Origin: Cellulophaga sp. HaHa_2_95
GTDB lineage: Bacteria; Bacteroidota; Bacteroidia; Flavobacteriales; Flavobacteriaceae
Assembly: GCF_019278565.1 (NCBI RefSeq)
Contig: NZ_CP058988.1
Coordinates: 4,340,001-4,404,000 of the forward strand
Reading direction: 5' to 3'
Length of the DNA stretch: 64,000 nucleotides
In this document: one piece after another, positions 27,636 to 36,073 of the stretch
Layout of the letters: each line of letters starts with the position of its first letter
Position numbering within the stretch: position 1 is the stretch's first letter
Notes under the pieces: generated by a model
What the model was told of the DNA's origin: nothing
Database searches by the model: none
Seen by the model: only the letters and a program-made list of their open reading frames with translations
Translations under genes and position numbers: made by a program

Positions 27636-27860
27636 TTAAGATTTTGATGATTTCATCTTTCGATAGACAAAGTAAAATAAGACTCCTACCAAAATATATG
27701 GGATTGCCATAAGATACACAATACCATCATTTATACCTTTAGCTGTGGTCATCCCTTCTTCACTTTCTAAAACCGCACGACACATAGCACATTGCGCATC
27801 TGCCAAATTAGGCAACAGCAATAAAAACAACAATACGAATACAAGCTTTTTATAGTTCAT
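27636..27860 (-). CDS. Small membrane protein with CAMC motif in the cox assembly cluster
   Basis: The protein has 74 residues: signal-like N-terminus ending LADA-Q, then CAMCRAVLES, and one membrane helix (about 47-67) with a basic tail. I recognise it only as a conserved-looking companion of SCO/DUF420 genes in this phylum; the function is unknown. The CxxC just after the predicted signal cleavage would face the periplasm and could bind copper or act in thiol exchange, but this is inference. It lies 12 bases after the DUF420 gene. Confidence 0.75.
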   Translation of the reverse strand: MNYKKLVFVLLFLLLLPNLADAQCAMCRAVLESEEGMTTAKGINDGIVYLMAIPYILVGVLFYFVYRKMKSSKS

Positions 27861-27872
27861 AAGTACTAGGTA

Positions 27873-28409
27873 TTAATAGGCATAGTAAGGAGAAATCATT
27901 AGGTATACCACCACTCCGGTAATTGCTACATAGAGCCAAATAGGAAATGTAATTTTAGCAAACTTTCTATGAGCCTCGAATTGTTGCAAATACGCTTTTG
28001 AAAACGTGATGAGTACTAACGGAATAATTACCACCGAAAGTATAATATGAGTGATTAGTATAAATAAGTACACATATTTAATAAGGCCTTCTCCCCCAAA
28101 GCTAGTAGAATCTGAAGTCATATGATAGGCAACATACATCACCAAAAAGGCTAAGGACAAACCAATACAAGTCACCATGATCTGCTGATGCAGTTTTTTA
28201 TTCCCATTTTTAATAGCCACTACAGCTACTATTAATAAAATTGCTGTTAGCCCATTAACCGAAGCATAAATTGGAGGCAAAAAACTTAAAGGCGCTACAT
28301 TAGGCAATTTAACACCAAACAAAATAACGACTACCAAAGGAATAACAATAGATACAATGGTTATCAACCTATTAAACTTCTTTTCTTTTTGCTCAAGCTC
28401 GTTCATCAT
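27873..28409 (-). CDS. DUF420 membrane protein (CtaM/YozB-like)
   Basis: The protein has 178 residues with about five membrane helices and conserved histidines near LHQQIMVTCIGLSL, YVAYHMTSDST and ITHIILSVVIIPLV. The DUF420 family includes B. subtilis CtaM (YozB), needed for assembly of an active aa3-type oxidase. It overlaps the SCO gene by 4 bases (ATGA), so co-translation is likely. Confidence 0.88.
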   Translation of the reverse strand: MMNELEQKEKKFNRLITIVSIVIPLVVVILFGVKLPNVAPLSFLPPIYASVNGLTAILLIVAVVAIKNGNKKLHQQIMVTCIGLSLAFLVMYVAYHMTSDSTSFGGEGLIKYVYLFILITHIILSVVIIPLVLITFSKAYLQQFEAHRKFAKITFPIWLYVAITGVVVYLMISPYYAY

Positions 28410-29137
28410 TTCTCCTCTAGTAATTTTTGTATGTCTTCTTTTAATATGCCTATTTGTTCTTTCTCTCCATGATCATTTACACCAGCCTCTTCAGAGATAG
28501 CTCCACGATAATAGATAATAGGATTTCCAAATTCATCTGCTCTAGATCTTAAATAGCCATTTTTGTCTACCAAAGCAAACAAACCTGCATGTTCAAAACC
28601 ACCTGGAGCATTTGGCACTTCGGATGCAAAAATATTAAATCCCGAATTTGCGAGGTCATAAATACCTTCCGGGTCACCAGTCATCAAGTTCCAGTTTAAA
28701 TTAGTAATCCCGTATTTTTCAGCGTACTCTTTTAAGACGGTAGGTGTGTCATAAGTTGGATTTATAGTAAAAGACGCTACCCCAAAATCCTCAAAATCTT
28801 CAAATTTGCTCTGTATTTGAACCAAGTTTTGATTCATGATAGGGCAAATTGAAGGGCATGTAGTAAAGAAAAACTCTACCAAGTACACTTTACCTTTGTA
28901 ATCGTTGTTAGTAATCAAAAGGCTATCTTGATTTATAAAAGCAAATTCTGGAACTTTTCTCTTCTCCTTATTTACAATAATGTATGCTAAATCCCCATTA
29001 TTGGTATCAATACTCATACGGTCACTTTCTACAACCGTACCTTTATTTACTCTTTCTATAATTCTAGGAATAAAAATAATTCCAAAAATTAATATGATGA
29101 AAGAAACCCAAACGTATGTATATTTATTTTTATCCAT
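28406..29137 (-). CDS. SCO1/SenC family copper chaperone
   Basis: The protein has 243 residues from ATG 29137. An N-terminal membrane anchor (about 8-25) is followed by a thioredoxin-like domain. The copper ligands are in TTCPSICPIM (Cys94, Cys98) and FEHAGLF (His183). It inserts copper into the CuA site of oxidase subunit II from the periplasmic side. It overlaps the upstream cysteine-free paralogue by 8 bases. An ATG at 29149 is also possible but adds only four residues. Confidence 0.95.
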   Translation of the reverse strand: MDKNKYTYVWVSFIILIFGIIFIPRIIERVNKGTVVESDRMSIDTNNGDLAYIIVNKEKRKVPEFAFINQDSLLITNNDYKGKVYLVEFFFTTCPSICPIMNQNLVQIQSKFEDFEDFGVASFTINPTYDTPTVLKEYAEKYGITNLNWNLMTGDPEGIYDLANSGFNIFASEVPNAPGGFEHAGLFALVDKNGYLRSRADEFGNPIIYYRGAISEEAGVNDHGEKEQIGILKEDIQKLLEEK

Positions 29138-29768
29138 CAGATTTCTCAATTTTATTGTTCTTCTTAAGCGCTCTTCTGTACTCTGCTAATAAAATACGGA
29201 CATCATCTATCATCTTGTTTGTTAACTCTGCCACAGAGGTTGCATCAAAGCCGTATATAGTTTCATGCTCTTCATCTTGGTTACGACCACGAAGCGCAGA
29301 ATCTTTATCTATAATAAACACATAAGGAGTACTATAATTTTCATCTAGCTTTAGATCTGTTTTAAGGCTACTGAATATGGATTGTATTTGATTAGGATCT
29401 CCAAACACAAATTTCCATTTATCAATTTCTACTAATTCTGATAATTCCTTTTTAAGAGTTTCTACGTTTGTTTCGGTCCCCTTTGGCATCATCATTACAA
29501 ACTGAAAATCATCGAACTTATGAAAATCCTTATATATTTTCTGATTTAAGTTTAATGCATTTCCTTTTTTGAAATCTACATTATTTCCTAAAAAGCCCAG
29601 AATAGTGATCTTATCTTTAAAGGTGACAGCAGGATCTACAGCACTTACATCTGAGATATTTTCTGTGATAATTGGGAGCTGACCGAAGTTATGAATACCA
29701 GATGCAAAAAAGAGATAAGCAACTATAGGAAGTACAAAAAGAACGATAAGTACAAATGCTTTTTTCAT
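29130..29768 (-). CDS. Membrane-anchored SCO-like/thioredoxin-fold protein without cysteines
   Basis: The protein has 212 residues: an N-terminal membrane anchor (about 4-23), then a thioredoxin-like pattern similar in layout to SCO (ITILGFLGN where SCO has its CxxxC strand, then FVMMMPKG, FVFGDPNQI and TPYVFIIDKDSALRG). The whole protein contains no cysteine, so it cannot bind copper or act in disulfide exchange as SCO does. It is first in the SCO-DUF420-CAMC unit. I infer a structural or regulatory role in oxidase assembly; it has no named function. Confidence 0.75.
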   Translation of the reverse strand: MKKAFVLIVLFVLPIVAYLFFASGIHNFGQLPIITENISDVSAVDPAVTFKDKITILGFLGNNVDFKKGNALNLNQKIYKDFHKFDDFQFVMMMPKGTETNVETLKKELSELVEIDKWKFVFGDPNQIQSIFSSLKTDLKLDENYSTPYVFIIDKDSALRGRNQDEEHETIYGFDATSVAELTNKMIDDVRILLAEYRRALKKNNKIEKSDG

Positions 29769-29784
29769 AACGTAATATATTGTG

Positions 29785-29792
29785 CAAAAATA
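29785..29792 (-). promoter_or_regulatory. Bacteroidota -7 box for the SCO unit
   Basis: TATTTTTG on the minus strand, 16 bases before the ATG at 29768, directly after the subunit IV terminator. No TTG at the -33 distance. Confidence 0.4.
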
Positions 29793-29821
29793 AAAAAAGA
29801 CGGTCGTTAAACCGTCTTTTT
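29793..29821 (-). terminator. Terminator after cytochrome oxidase subunit IV gene
   Basis: 10-bp perfect stem AAAAGACGGT/ACCGTCTTTT (29795-29804 with 29811-29820), 6-base loop, T-run on the minus strand. Confidence 0.85.
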
Positions 29822-29843
29822 GTGTGTTAAATAGTATTAAGAA

Positions 29844-30227
29844 TTAGAAGTTCCATTTAATGAATCCTTCTTTGTATACTTCATGAATATAATCTGCTTC
29901 AAACAATAAAATAAAGATTAAGTAACTTACTAGGAATATAGGCGTCCATACAATTACTCTTCTCAGTGCTGTTTTCTCATCACGTAAGTGCATAAAATCC
30001 CAAGCAATGTAATAAGCCTTAACTAAGGTAAGTATAATAAAAACCCAGTTTAGTAAATGCATTCCTAAAAAAGAAGTCTCCACTAAAAATGCAGGTCTAA
30101 TAATACCTAAAACAACTTCTATCGTAGTAATTATAGATAAGAATATAAGTACTCCCCAGATTTTACTGATATTAGACTTAAACTTAACCAAGCCTCTGAA
30201 TATTTCTAATTTATGATCGTGTGCCAT
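29844..30227 (-). CDS. Cytochrome c oxidase subunit IV family protein
   Basis: The protein has 127 residues with three membrane helices (about 22-42, 50-70, 90-112). The pattern WVFIILTLVKAYYIAWDFMH is typical of bacterial oxidase subunit IV / caa3-type small subunits. It probably stabilises the oxidase. It follows the long subunit III gene by 54 bases and ends at a strong terminator. Confidence 0.87.
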   Translation of the reverse strand: MAHDHKLEIFRGLVKFKSNISKIWGVLIFLSIITTIEVVLGIIRPAFLVETSFLGMHLLNWVFIILTLVKAYYIAWDFMHLRDEKTALRRVIVWTPIFLVSYLIFILLFEADYIHEVYKEGFIKWNF

Positions 30228-30281
30228 TTTGTATTTTTTTATTCTTTATAACCCTTTACGTGATGAAAATTTAGTTTGAAA

Positions 30282-31256
30282 TTAAACCAAGTAGAAAAAT
30301 GTGAATACGAATACCCAAACTAAATCTACAAAGTGCCAATACAAACCAACTTTTTCAACCATTTCATAGCTACGTCTTTTTTCATACGTACCTAATACCA
30401 CGTTAAAGAAAATGATAATATTAATTACTATTCCTGAGAATACGTGAAACCCATGAAAACCAGTAATAAAGAAGAAGAAATCTGCGAATAATCTACTTCC
30501 ATATTCATTATGAATTAAATTGGCCCCTTCTACTACCTGCGAAGCATTTAATAATTTCTTTAAAGATTCATCTCTAGATAATACTGTTTTATGACCCTCT
30601 TCATTTTTCAATTCCGTACGAACTAATAAATTAGAATTTGCCTTAAAACCTTCTACTACTTCTGTAACAGAATAAGTTGGCAACGACCCTTCACTTGTAA
30701 ACCAAATACCACTTCTATTTTCATGCTGCGTACGTTCGCTTGCAATCTCTTTAGCGAAATCTGCAATACCAACACGCTCACCAGATTTAGCATCTACAAA
30801 CTGTAGTATTCTACCACCTTTTGTTTCAATTGCTCCATGATCTCCCTTAATAAAGGTAGCCCATTCCCAACCTTGGGATCCAACGAAAATAATACCTCCG
30901 ATAATGGTTAAGAACATATACCAGATTACTCTATTTTTTTGCATTTTATGACCCGCATCAACAGCTAATACCATTGTTACAGAAGACATAATTAATACAA
31001 ACGTCATAAAAGCAACGTAAATCATCGGGAAGTTTCCGTGAAAAAACGGAACGTGTGTAAAAACTTCATCAGCAATTGGCCAAGTTTCTATAAATTTAAA
31101 TCTTGAGAAGCCATATGCTGCAAGAAAACCAGAGAAGGTCAAAGCATCAGAAACGATGAAAAACCACATCATCATTTTCCCATAACTCGCACCTAGTGGC
31201 TTATTACCACCACCCCATACATTTTGTTCCTCACCCGTTGTTACCGTAGTATCCAT
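30282..31256 (-). CDS. Cytochrome c oxidase subunit III with large periplasmic/loop insert
   Basis: The protein has 324 residues. Membrane helices typical of subunit III are present at about 28-48, 78-98, 110-130, 258-285 and 300-322, with GSQGWEWATFI and TGFHGFHVFSGI. Between the helix carrying WEW and the TGFHG helix is an insert of about 115 hydrophilic residues (138-252) where ordinary subunit III has a short loop. It has its own promoter upstream. Together with the 193-residue paralogue upstream it supplies two subunit III genes for the oxidase. Confidence 0.9.
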   Translation of the reverse strand: MDTTVTTGEEQNVWGGGNKPLGASYGKMMMWFFIVSDALTFSGFLAAYGFSRFKFIETWPIADEVFTHVPFFHGNFPMIYVAFMTFVLIMSSVTMVLAVDAGHKMQKNRVIWYMFLTIIGGIIFVGSQGWEWATFIKGDHGAIETKGGRILQFVDAKSGERVGIADFAKEIASERTQHENRSGIWFTSEGSLPTYSVTEVVEGFKANSNLLVRTELKNEEGHKTVLSRDESLKKLLNASQVVEGANLIHNEYGSRLFADFFFFITGFHGFHVFSGIVINIIIFFNVVLGTYEKRRSYEMVEKVGLYWHFVDLVWVFVFTFFYLV

Positions 31257-31286
31257 AAATATATTATCGCGTTAATAAAATTTTCA

Positions 31287-31315
31287 CAAATTTACATTTT
31301 TTTTAACCAAACAAA
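31287..31315 (-). promoter_or_regulatory. Sigma-A promoter for long subunit III and subunit IV genes
   Basis: On the minus strand TTTG (31315-31312), 17 bases, TAAATTTG (31294-31287), ending 30 bases before the ATG. It lies in the 149-bp gap after the short subunit III gene. Confidence 0.6.
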
Positions 31316-31405
31316 ATTTTTGGTTTTAAAAAATTCAAAAAATATACAATTCTTTATCATCTTTTGGCTAATTGCCAAACACTAAACCAATTATAGCTGT
31401 ATTTA

Positions 31406-31987
31406 TTACTTATAAAAGTAGAAAAACAGTATTAAATACACCCAAAGTAAATCTAAAAAGTGCCAAAAGGTAGCCCCTAACTCAATTCCTAAAAGGTTTT
31501 CAGGAGAATATTTACCTCTAAGTTGATTAACAATTACCACAATTAAAGCTATTAAACCCGCTACAACGTGCACAATATGCACCATGGCAATAAGGTAAAT
31601 GTATGATGTGGTTACACTACTAGCTTCTCCTGTAAAATAAAAACCACGAGCTACAATTTGAGAAAAACCACTAAACTGTAAAATGATAAAAGTTACTCCT
31701 AAAGCCAATGTTGCCATTAGAAATCCTGTACACAAAGAAGATTTATTTCCTTGCATTGCCTTCTTGGCTAGAATAAACGTTAGACTACTTAAGATTAATA
31801 CTCCTGTACTAATGAAAAAAGTAGTCGGCAATTGAAAATCTGTCAACCAGTCTTCTCTAGTACTACTAACAATATAAGCACTTGTCCAACCTGCAAAGGT
31901 CATAAGCAAGCTTACAATACCAAACCAGAGCATCATTTTCTTTGCTCTACCCGTTTTTTCTATTATTGAACCTTCTGTTAAATCCAT
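31406..31987 (-). CDS. Heme-copper oxidase subunit III, short form
   Basis: The protein has 193 residues with five membrane helices; MMLWFGIVSLLMTFAGWTSAY at the start, MVHIVHVVAGLIALIVV and a final helix FWHFLDLLWVYLILFFYF, all typical of cytochrome oxidase subunit III (COX3). No insert. It starts 8 bases after the heme O synthase stop. Confidence 0.92.
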   Translation of the reverse strand: MDLTEGSIIEKTGRAKKMMLWFGIVSLLMTFAGWTSAYIVSSTREDWLTDFQLPTTFFISTGVLILSSLTFILAKKAMQGNKSSLCTGFLMATLALGVTFIILQFSGFSQIVARGFYFTGEASSVTTSYIYLIAMVHIVHVVAGLIALIVVIVNQLRGKYSPENLLGIELGATFWHFLDLLWVYLILFFYFYK

Positions 31988-31995
31988 TTATTTTA

Positions 31996-32895
31996 CTATA
32001 AAAATTTATCTACTACATATACCACCTGCATGAACGTAATGTACGTTACACTTGCTAACATTAATTTTTTCGCAGAAGCATTATCTTGCTTTTCATATAA
32101 TTTAAAAGCGTATACCAGCATAACCATTCCTAACATGAAAATAATTAGTGCTGCAGGAATAGAAAGCGTTAATGATCCCGTTATTCCAAAAACCGGAATG
32201 ATTGATATGACAATCATCCAAATGGTATACATGATAATCTGCAATACCGTACTTCTATCTTTTTTGCCTGTAGGCAGCATCTTAAAGCCTCCTCTTTTGT
32301 AATCTTCATCCAACATCCAGCCTAAAGCCCAAAAATGCGGAAACTGCCAAAAGAATTGAATCATAAACAAGGTTCCCGGCTCAATACCAAACTCATCTGT
32401 TGCTGCCACCCAACCTAACATAAAAGGAATTGCTCCCGGTATTGCTCCCACAAAAACAGCCAAAGGTGTTTTGGTCTTCAAAGGGGTATATGCACTTGTA
32501 TACAAGAAAATAGAAATGGCCCCAAACATTGCTGTTTTAGGATTCAAAATATACAAAGTAGCAATACCAACAATTGTTAATATAACAGCTATTATCAAAG
32601 CGGTACGAACTGATAATCTTCCTGCTGCAATAGGTCTATCTTTAGTCCTATTCATTAACGCATCCAGATCTTTCTCTATAATTTGATTGAAGGTATTTGA
32701 AGCACCAACCATGCAATACCCTCCAAAAGCAAGCAACAAAATGGGATACCATTGAAGTTCTGGCGCACCTAAAAAGTAACCCGCGATAGCAGAAAAAACA
32801 ACGCTTATAGAAAGCCTTGCTTTAGTAATTTCTTTAAAATCAGCAAAAATATGAGACTGAGTCCCTTCTTTTACCGAGCTTACTGCCGTTTTCAT
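31996..32895 (-). CDS. ctaB: Protoheme IX farnesyltransferase (heme O synthase)
   Basis: The protein has 299 residues, UbiA superfamily, with seven to nine membrane helices. The prenyl-diphosphate site is NTFNQIIEKDLDALMNRTKD (N, D and D residues), followed by RPIAAGRLS; a second aspartate-rich loop is LDEDYKRGGFKMLP. It converts heme B to heme O for the oxidase. First gene of the cox accessory block, behind a well-formed promoter. Also called cyoE. Confidence 0.95.
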   Translation of the reverse strand: MKTAVSSVKEGTQSHIFADFKEITKARLSISVVFSAIAGYFLGAPELQWYPILLLAFGGYCMVGASNTFNQIIEKDLDALMNRTKDRPIAAGRLSVRTALIIAVILTIVGIATLYILNPKTAMFGAISIFLYTSAYTPLKTKTPLAVFVGAIPGAIPFMLGWVAATDEFGIEPGTLFMIQFFWQFPHFWALGWMLDEDYKRGGFKMLPTGKKDRSTVLQIIMYTIWMIVISIIPVFGITGSLTLSIPAALIIFMLGMVMLVYAFKLYEKQDNASAKKLMLASVTYITFMQVVYVVDKFL

Positions 32896-32915
32896 TCGGA
32901 ATTTTTATTGGAGTG

Positions 32916-32946
32916 CAAAGATAAGTCCAGAATGCTATTTGTGCAA
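32916..32946 (-). promoter_or_regulatory. Sigma-A promoter of the heme O synthase unit
   Basis: On the minus strand TTG (32946-32944), 20 bases, TATCTTTG (32923-32916), ending 20 bases before the ATG. Confidence 0.65.
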
Positions 32947-33024
32947 CGAAAATGATATGTTTATGTAATATTTGTAAATGATAGACGACTAATTCACAAA
33001 TATTTAAATTAAAAATAACCACAC

Positions 33025-33921
33025 ATGCAATCTCTTAAATTTTTCGCACTAAAAATTCTAGTATTCGCTTCCTTTTTCTCCCTAAAAGCACAAGAAAAAC
33101 CAGTTAAAATTACCTCAGAAAAACTCACCGAAGATGTGTACATGCTTACAGGTCAAGGGGGCAATATTGGAATTTATATTGGTCCAGATAACATTTTTAT
33201 GATAGATGATCAGTTTAGTCATTTAAGTGATCAAATCAAAGAAACCATAAAAACACTAAGTCCTAAACCAATCTCTGTTCTATTTAACACCCATATGCAC
33301 GGAGATCATACTGGCGGAAATGCAAACTTTAACACCGATGAAATTACCCTTATTTCCCAAGATAACGCCAGAAAAAGAGTGCAAGAAAACAATCTAAAAA
33401 AATTGAACTCACAGGAAATAGACAGCATTTATTACAACAAGATGCTACCTGAAATTACTTTTTCTAATGATTTAACCTTACACAAAGGAGAAGAAACTAT
33501 ACTGGCTTTTCATGTACACAAGGCCCATACCGATGGTGATGCCATGGTATACTTTGCTCAAAATAATGTTTTACACATGGGAGATACCTATTTCTCAGAA
33601 GGCTATCCTTTTATAGATTTAAAAAGTGGCGGCAGTGTAAACGGTTATATTGACGCCCACAAAAAAGCCTTAGTATTAATTGATAATGAAACTAAGATAA
33701 TCCCAGGACACGGTAAATCTTCTACTAAAAAAGAGCTTGAAACTTATGTGTTAATGCTAGAAGATATAAAAGAAAACGTCTTAAAAGCAATTACAAGTGG
33801 TGCTACACTTGAAGAAGTTGAAACAGATACTACCATTTCAAAAAAATATGATGCCAACTATGGGGGCGGATTTATAAGCCCAGAACGCTTGAGAGTTACA
33901 TTTTATACTAGTTTAAAATAA
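33025..33921 (+). CDS. Secreted metallo-beta-lactamase-fold hydrolase
   Basis: The protein has 298 residues with a signal peptide ending SLKA-QE. The metal site is complete: NTHMHGDHTGG (His90, His92, Asp94, His95), a later histidine in KAHTDGDAM, aspartate in HMGDTYF and the last histidine in IPGHGKSS. The layout resembles the periplasmic zinc hydrolases of the SoxH/quinoprotein-relay type more than true beta-lactamases. The substrate is unknown and resistance should not be assumed. Convergent with a TonB gene through a shared hairpin. Confidence 0.9.
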   Translation: MQSLKFFALKILVFASFFSLKAQEKPVKITSEKLTEDVYMLTGQGGNIGIYIGPDNIFMIDDQFSHLSDQIKETIKTLSPKPISVLFNTHMHGDHTGGNANFNTDEITLISQDNARKRVQENNLKKLNSQEIDSIYYNKMLPEITFSNDLTLHKGEETILAFHVHKAHTDGDAMVYFAQNNVLHMGDTYFSEGYPFIDLKSGGSVNGYIDAHKKALVLIDNETKIIPGHGKSSTKKELETYVLMLEDIKENVLKAITSGATLEEVETDTTISKKYDANYGGGFISPERLRVTFYTSLK

Positions 33922-33965
33922 AAAAAACGCCTGCGGTGCATTAAAGCAGCGCAGGCATTTTTTAT
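33922..33965. terminator. Bidirectional terminator
   Basis: Stem GCCTGCG/CGCAGGC (33929-33935 with 33950-33956) with A-run on the left and T-run on the right, between the convergent hydrolase and TonB genes. Confidence 0.8.
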
Positions 33966-33980
33966 TGAACTTAATACCGC

Positions 33981-34790
33981 TTATTGCAAGCGAAAATTTA
34001 TAGGAATGCTAAAAGAAACTTTAACAGGCTCCAAACGCTGCATTCCCGGCTTCATTTGCGGAAGCTTTCCAATAATACGCGCTGCTTCTTGCTCCAAGAC
34101 TTTAGCAGGCCCTTTAAGCCTCACATCTTCTATAGTACCGTCTTTACCAATAGTGAACATTACATACACTTTACCCTGAGTATGGGTCTCTACAGCAACT
34201 TCTGGATATCTAAAATTCTTTAAGATGTGCTTTTGCATGCTTTCTTCAAAACACACTTTTCTTTCCGACTTACTAACCAACTCACAACCTGGGAAAATTG
34301 GAGCATTTTCTAAAACAGCAAATGGTATTGTTTCATCAATGCCATCATTTGGATCTACATAATCTAGTTTCTTTGTATCCAGATTAGGAGTACTAGACGC
34401 TACAGGTTCACTTTTAAACTCCTTGGTTTCTGGAACTTTAAAATCGTCAGGCACCACCTTTAGTTCTTCAGGCGCTACCACCTTAACTACAGGTTTTGAT
34501 TCTGCCACTGGCTTTTCAACCACAAAATCTTCCAATTCCGGATACATTTCAAAGGTCTCTTCGACAGGATCTGAACTCGCCAATTCCTTGGGCTGAAATT
34601 TATCAAAAGCCATCTCTAATCCAAAATAAACGAGAAACATTGCCGCTATTAATCCAATTTGGAAATAGATAAAACTGTTTTTTCGTAGATTTGCATCTTG
34701 CTTGCTCCCTTTGGAGCTTGCAGTTTTGTACGCTACACTGCTATTCTCATTGCCGTGAGAATCTGCAGCACTTGTGTTACTGTTTTTCAT
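33981..34790 (-). CDS. Energy transducer TonB, copy 2
   Basis: The protein has 269 residues: cytoplasmic N-terminus, one membrane helix (about 44-64), an extended Pro/Glu/Lys/Val-rich periplasmic linker (about 65-165) and a C-terminal TonB domain (about 180-269) with FRYPEVAVETHTQGKVYVMF and a final IPINFRLQ. It couples proton-motive force to outer-membrane receptors. It resembles the TonB gene immediately upstream in the C-terminal domain but lacks that protein's polyproline run. A terminator between the two suggests separate expression. Confidence 0.93.
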   Translation of the reverse strand: MKNSNTSAADSHGNENSSVAYKTASSKGSKQDANLRKNSFIYFQIGLIAAMFLVYFGLEMAFDKFQPKELASSDPVEETFEMYPELEDFVVEKPVAESKPVVKVVAPEELKVVPDDFKVPETKEFKSEPVASSTPNLDTKKLDYVDPNDGIDETIPFAVLENAPIFPGCELVSKSERKVCFEESMQKHILKNFRYPEVAVETHTQGKVYVMFTIGKDGTIEDVRLKGPAKVLEQEAARIIGKLPQMKPGMQRLEPVKVSFSIPINFRLQ

Positions 34791-34842
34791 AATAGTATAT
34801 ATTTATGTTGTTACTATTTTGTTAAAACACAAGAAACGTACC

Positions 34843-34877
34843 AAAAAAAAATCCAGAACCTAGGTTCTGGATTTTTA
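34843..34877 (-). terminator. Terminator between the two TonB genes
   Basis: 12-bp perfect stem with a 2-base loop (arms 34849-34860 and 34863-34874), flanked by an A-run; on the minus strand this gives a U-run after the upstream TonB gene. Confidence 0.85.
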
Positions 34878-34896
34878 CTTAAAATAAGTATATTTT

Positions 34897-35616
34897 TTAT
34901 TGTAATTTGAATGTAATTGGAATACTAAAAGGTACTCTTACTGCTCTACCTCTTTGCTTACCTGGAGTCATTTTTGGTAATTTCCCGATAATTCTAGCTG
35001 CTTCTGCCTCTAAGTTTTTATCCGGTCCACGCATTCTAACACTACCAATACTACCATCTTTCTGGATAACGAACATTACATTCACTTTTCCTTGAACACC
35101 CATTTCTTGAGAAATCTCTGGATATCTAAAGTTTTTATTGATATGCTTAAACATCATTTTCTGGAAACAATCTCTTAAAGCGTTTGCTCCTTTACTTTTT
35201 TCACTTTCACATCCTGGAAAAACAGGAACATCCTCAATAACAGAGAAAGGAATATCTAAATCTTCTTCAACTTCTGCAACCTCAATTTCTTCAACTTCTG
35301 CAACTTCAGTATCTTCATTTGCTTCCGTATCCTTAATTACAGTTTCCGGAACATCTGCTTCATCTTCTACAACTTCAATAATTTCTGGTGCAGCTGGTGG
35401 TGGTGGAGGTGGTGGAGTTTTTATTTGCTCCGTCATCGGTACCTCTTCATCTAATAAATCATCAACATTTTGAGAAATATCATAATTTGCAACATCATCG
35501 TACTTTTTGTACTCTAAGGCTTGCCATGTAATAAGCATAACCAAAGCAAGACCTGCTACGAAATATAGACCACTATTTCTACCAATATCCGCCTTTGGAT
35601 TCTTTTTTAATTCCAT
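34897..35616 (-). CDS. Energy transducer TonB, copy 1
   Basis: The protein has 239 residues: membrane helix (about 16-33), a linker with seven consecutive prolines and an acidic Glu/Val/Ala run (about 70-125), then the TonB C-terminal domain with FRYPEISQEMGVQGKVNVMF and IPITFKLQ. No exbB/exbD is nearby. Its position downstream of sprA-gcvH-vanZ matches a conserved flavobacterial gene order. Confidence 0.94.
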   Translation of the reverse strand: MELKKNPKADIGRNSGLYFVAGLALVMLITWQALEYKKYDDVANYDISQNVDDLLDEEVPMTEQIKTPPPPPPPAAPEIIEVVEDEADVPETVIKDTEANEDTEVAEVEEIEVAEVEEDLDIPFSVIEDVPVFPGCESEKSKGANALRDCFQKMMFKHINKNFRYPEISQEMGVQGKVNVMFVIQKDGSIGSVRMRGPDKNLEAEAARIIGKLPKMTPGKQRGRAVRVPFSIPITFKLQ

Positions 35617-35677
35617 AATTCAAAAATTTATCGTGAGCTAATTTAATTATTTATTTATAAAAATGGTAATATTTTTT

Positions 35678-36073
35678 TCATTTTTGAGCAACTCTCCTAA
35701 AATAATAGGTTTTAACAGCAATAAAGCCGCAAAATGCCCCAAAAGAGTTGGCTAAAAAGTCATAAACATCTCCACTTCGAGTTGTCGTTGCAACATATTG
35801 TAAGACCTCAATAATCATACCATACCCTATTGCAATAAAACAAAACAGCATTGCCGCCTTTTTAAAGTCCCCCTTAACATCCTTGTATTCCACGTAAGAT
35901 AAACTTCCTAAAACAACAAAAACGAAATAAAAGGTAAAGTGGACGAACTTATCTAAATGTGGAATATCAAGACCATCTGTAGACACATCCTTAAATGAAA
36001 ATAAGCTGAGGAATGTAACACACATCACCCAGCTTATAAAAAGTATTGTAAATATATAATTCTTAAGCACCAA
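35678..36073 (-). CDS. VanZ family protein
   Basis: The protein has 131 residues with four membrane helices (about 7-27, 42-62, 72-94, 104-124) and the VanZ pattern [23 protein letters not shown] and [12 protein letters not shown]. VanZ gives teicoplanin resistance in enterococci; the role of chromosomal homologues like this is not known. Its start overlaps the gcvH end by 11 bases. Confidence 0.9.
   Translation of the reverse strand: MVLKNYIFTILFISWVMCVTFLSLFSFKDVSTDGLDIPHLDKFVHFTFYFVFVVLGSLSYVEYKDVKGDFKKAAMLFCFIAIGYGMIIEVLQYVATTTRSGDVYDFLANSFGAFCGFIAVKTYYFRRVAQK

Noticed and set aside
31305..31326. Inverted repeat AACCAAA/TTTGGTT between the two subunit III genes as a terminator
   Set aside because: On the minus strand it is followed by A residues instead of a U-run, and it overlaps the -33 part of the promoter at 31287-31315.
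33025..33921. Metallo-beta-lactamase as an antibiotic resistance gene
   Set aside because: The fold and zinc ligands are shared by many hydrolases, and the layout is closer to SoxH-type proteins; nothing around it points to resistance.
35395..35412. GGT/GGA trinucleotide repeat as a microsatellite or phase-variable tract
   Set aside because: It simply encodes the seven-proline run of TonB; the repeats are in codon units and would not shift the frame.
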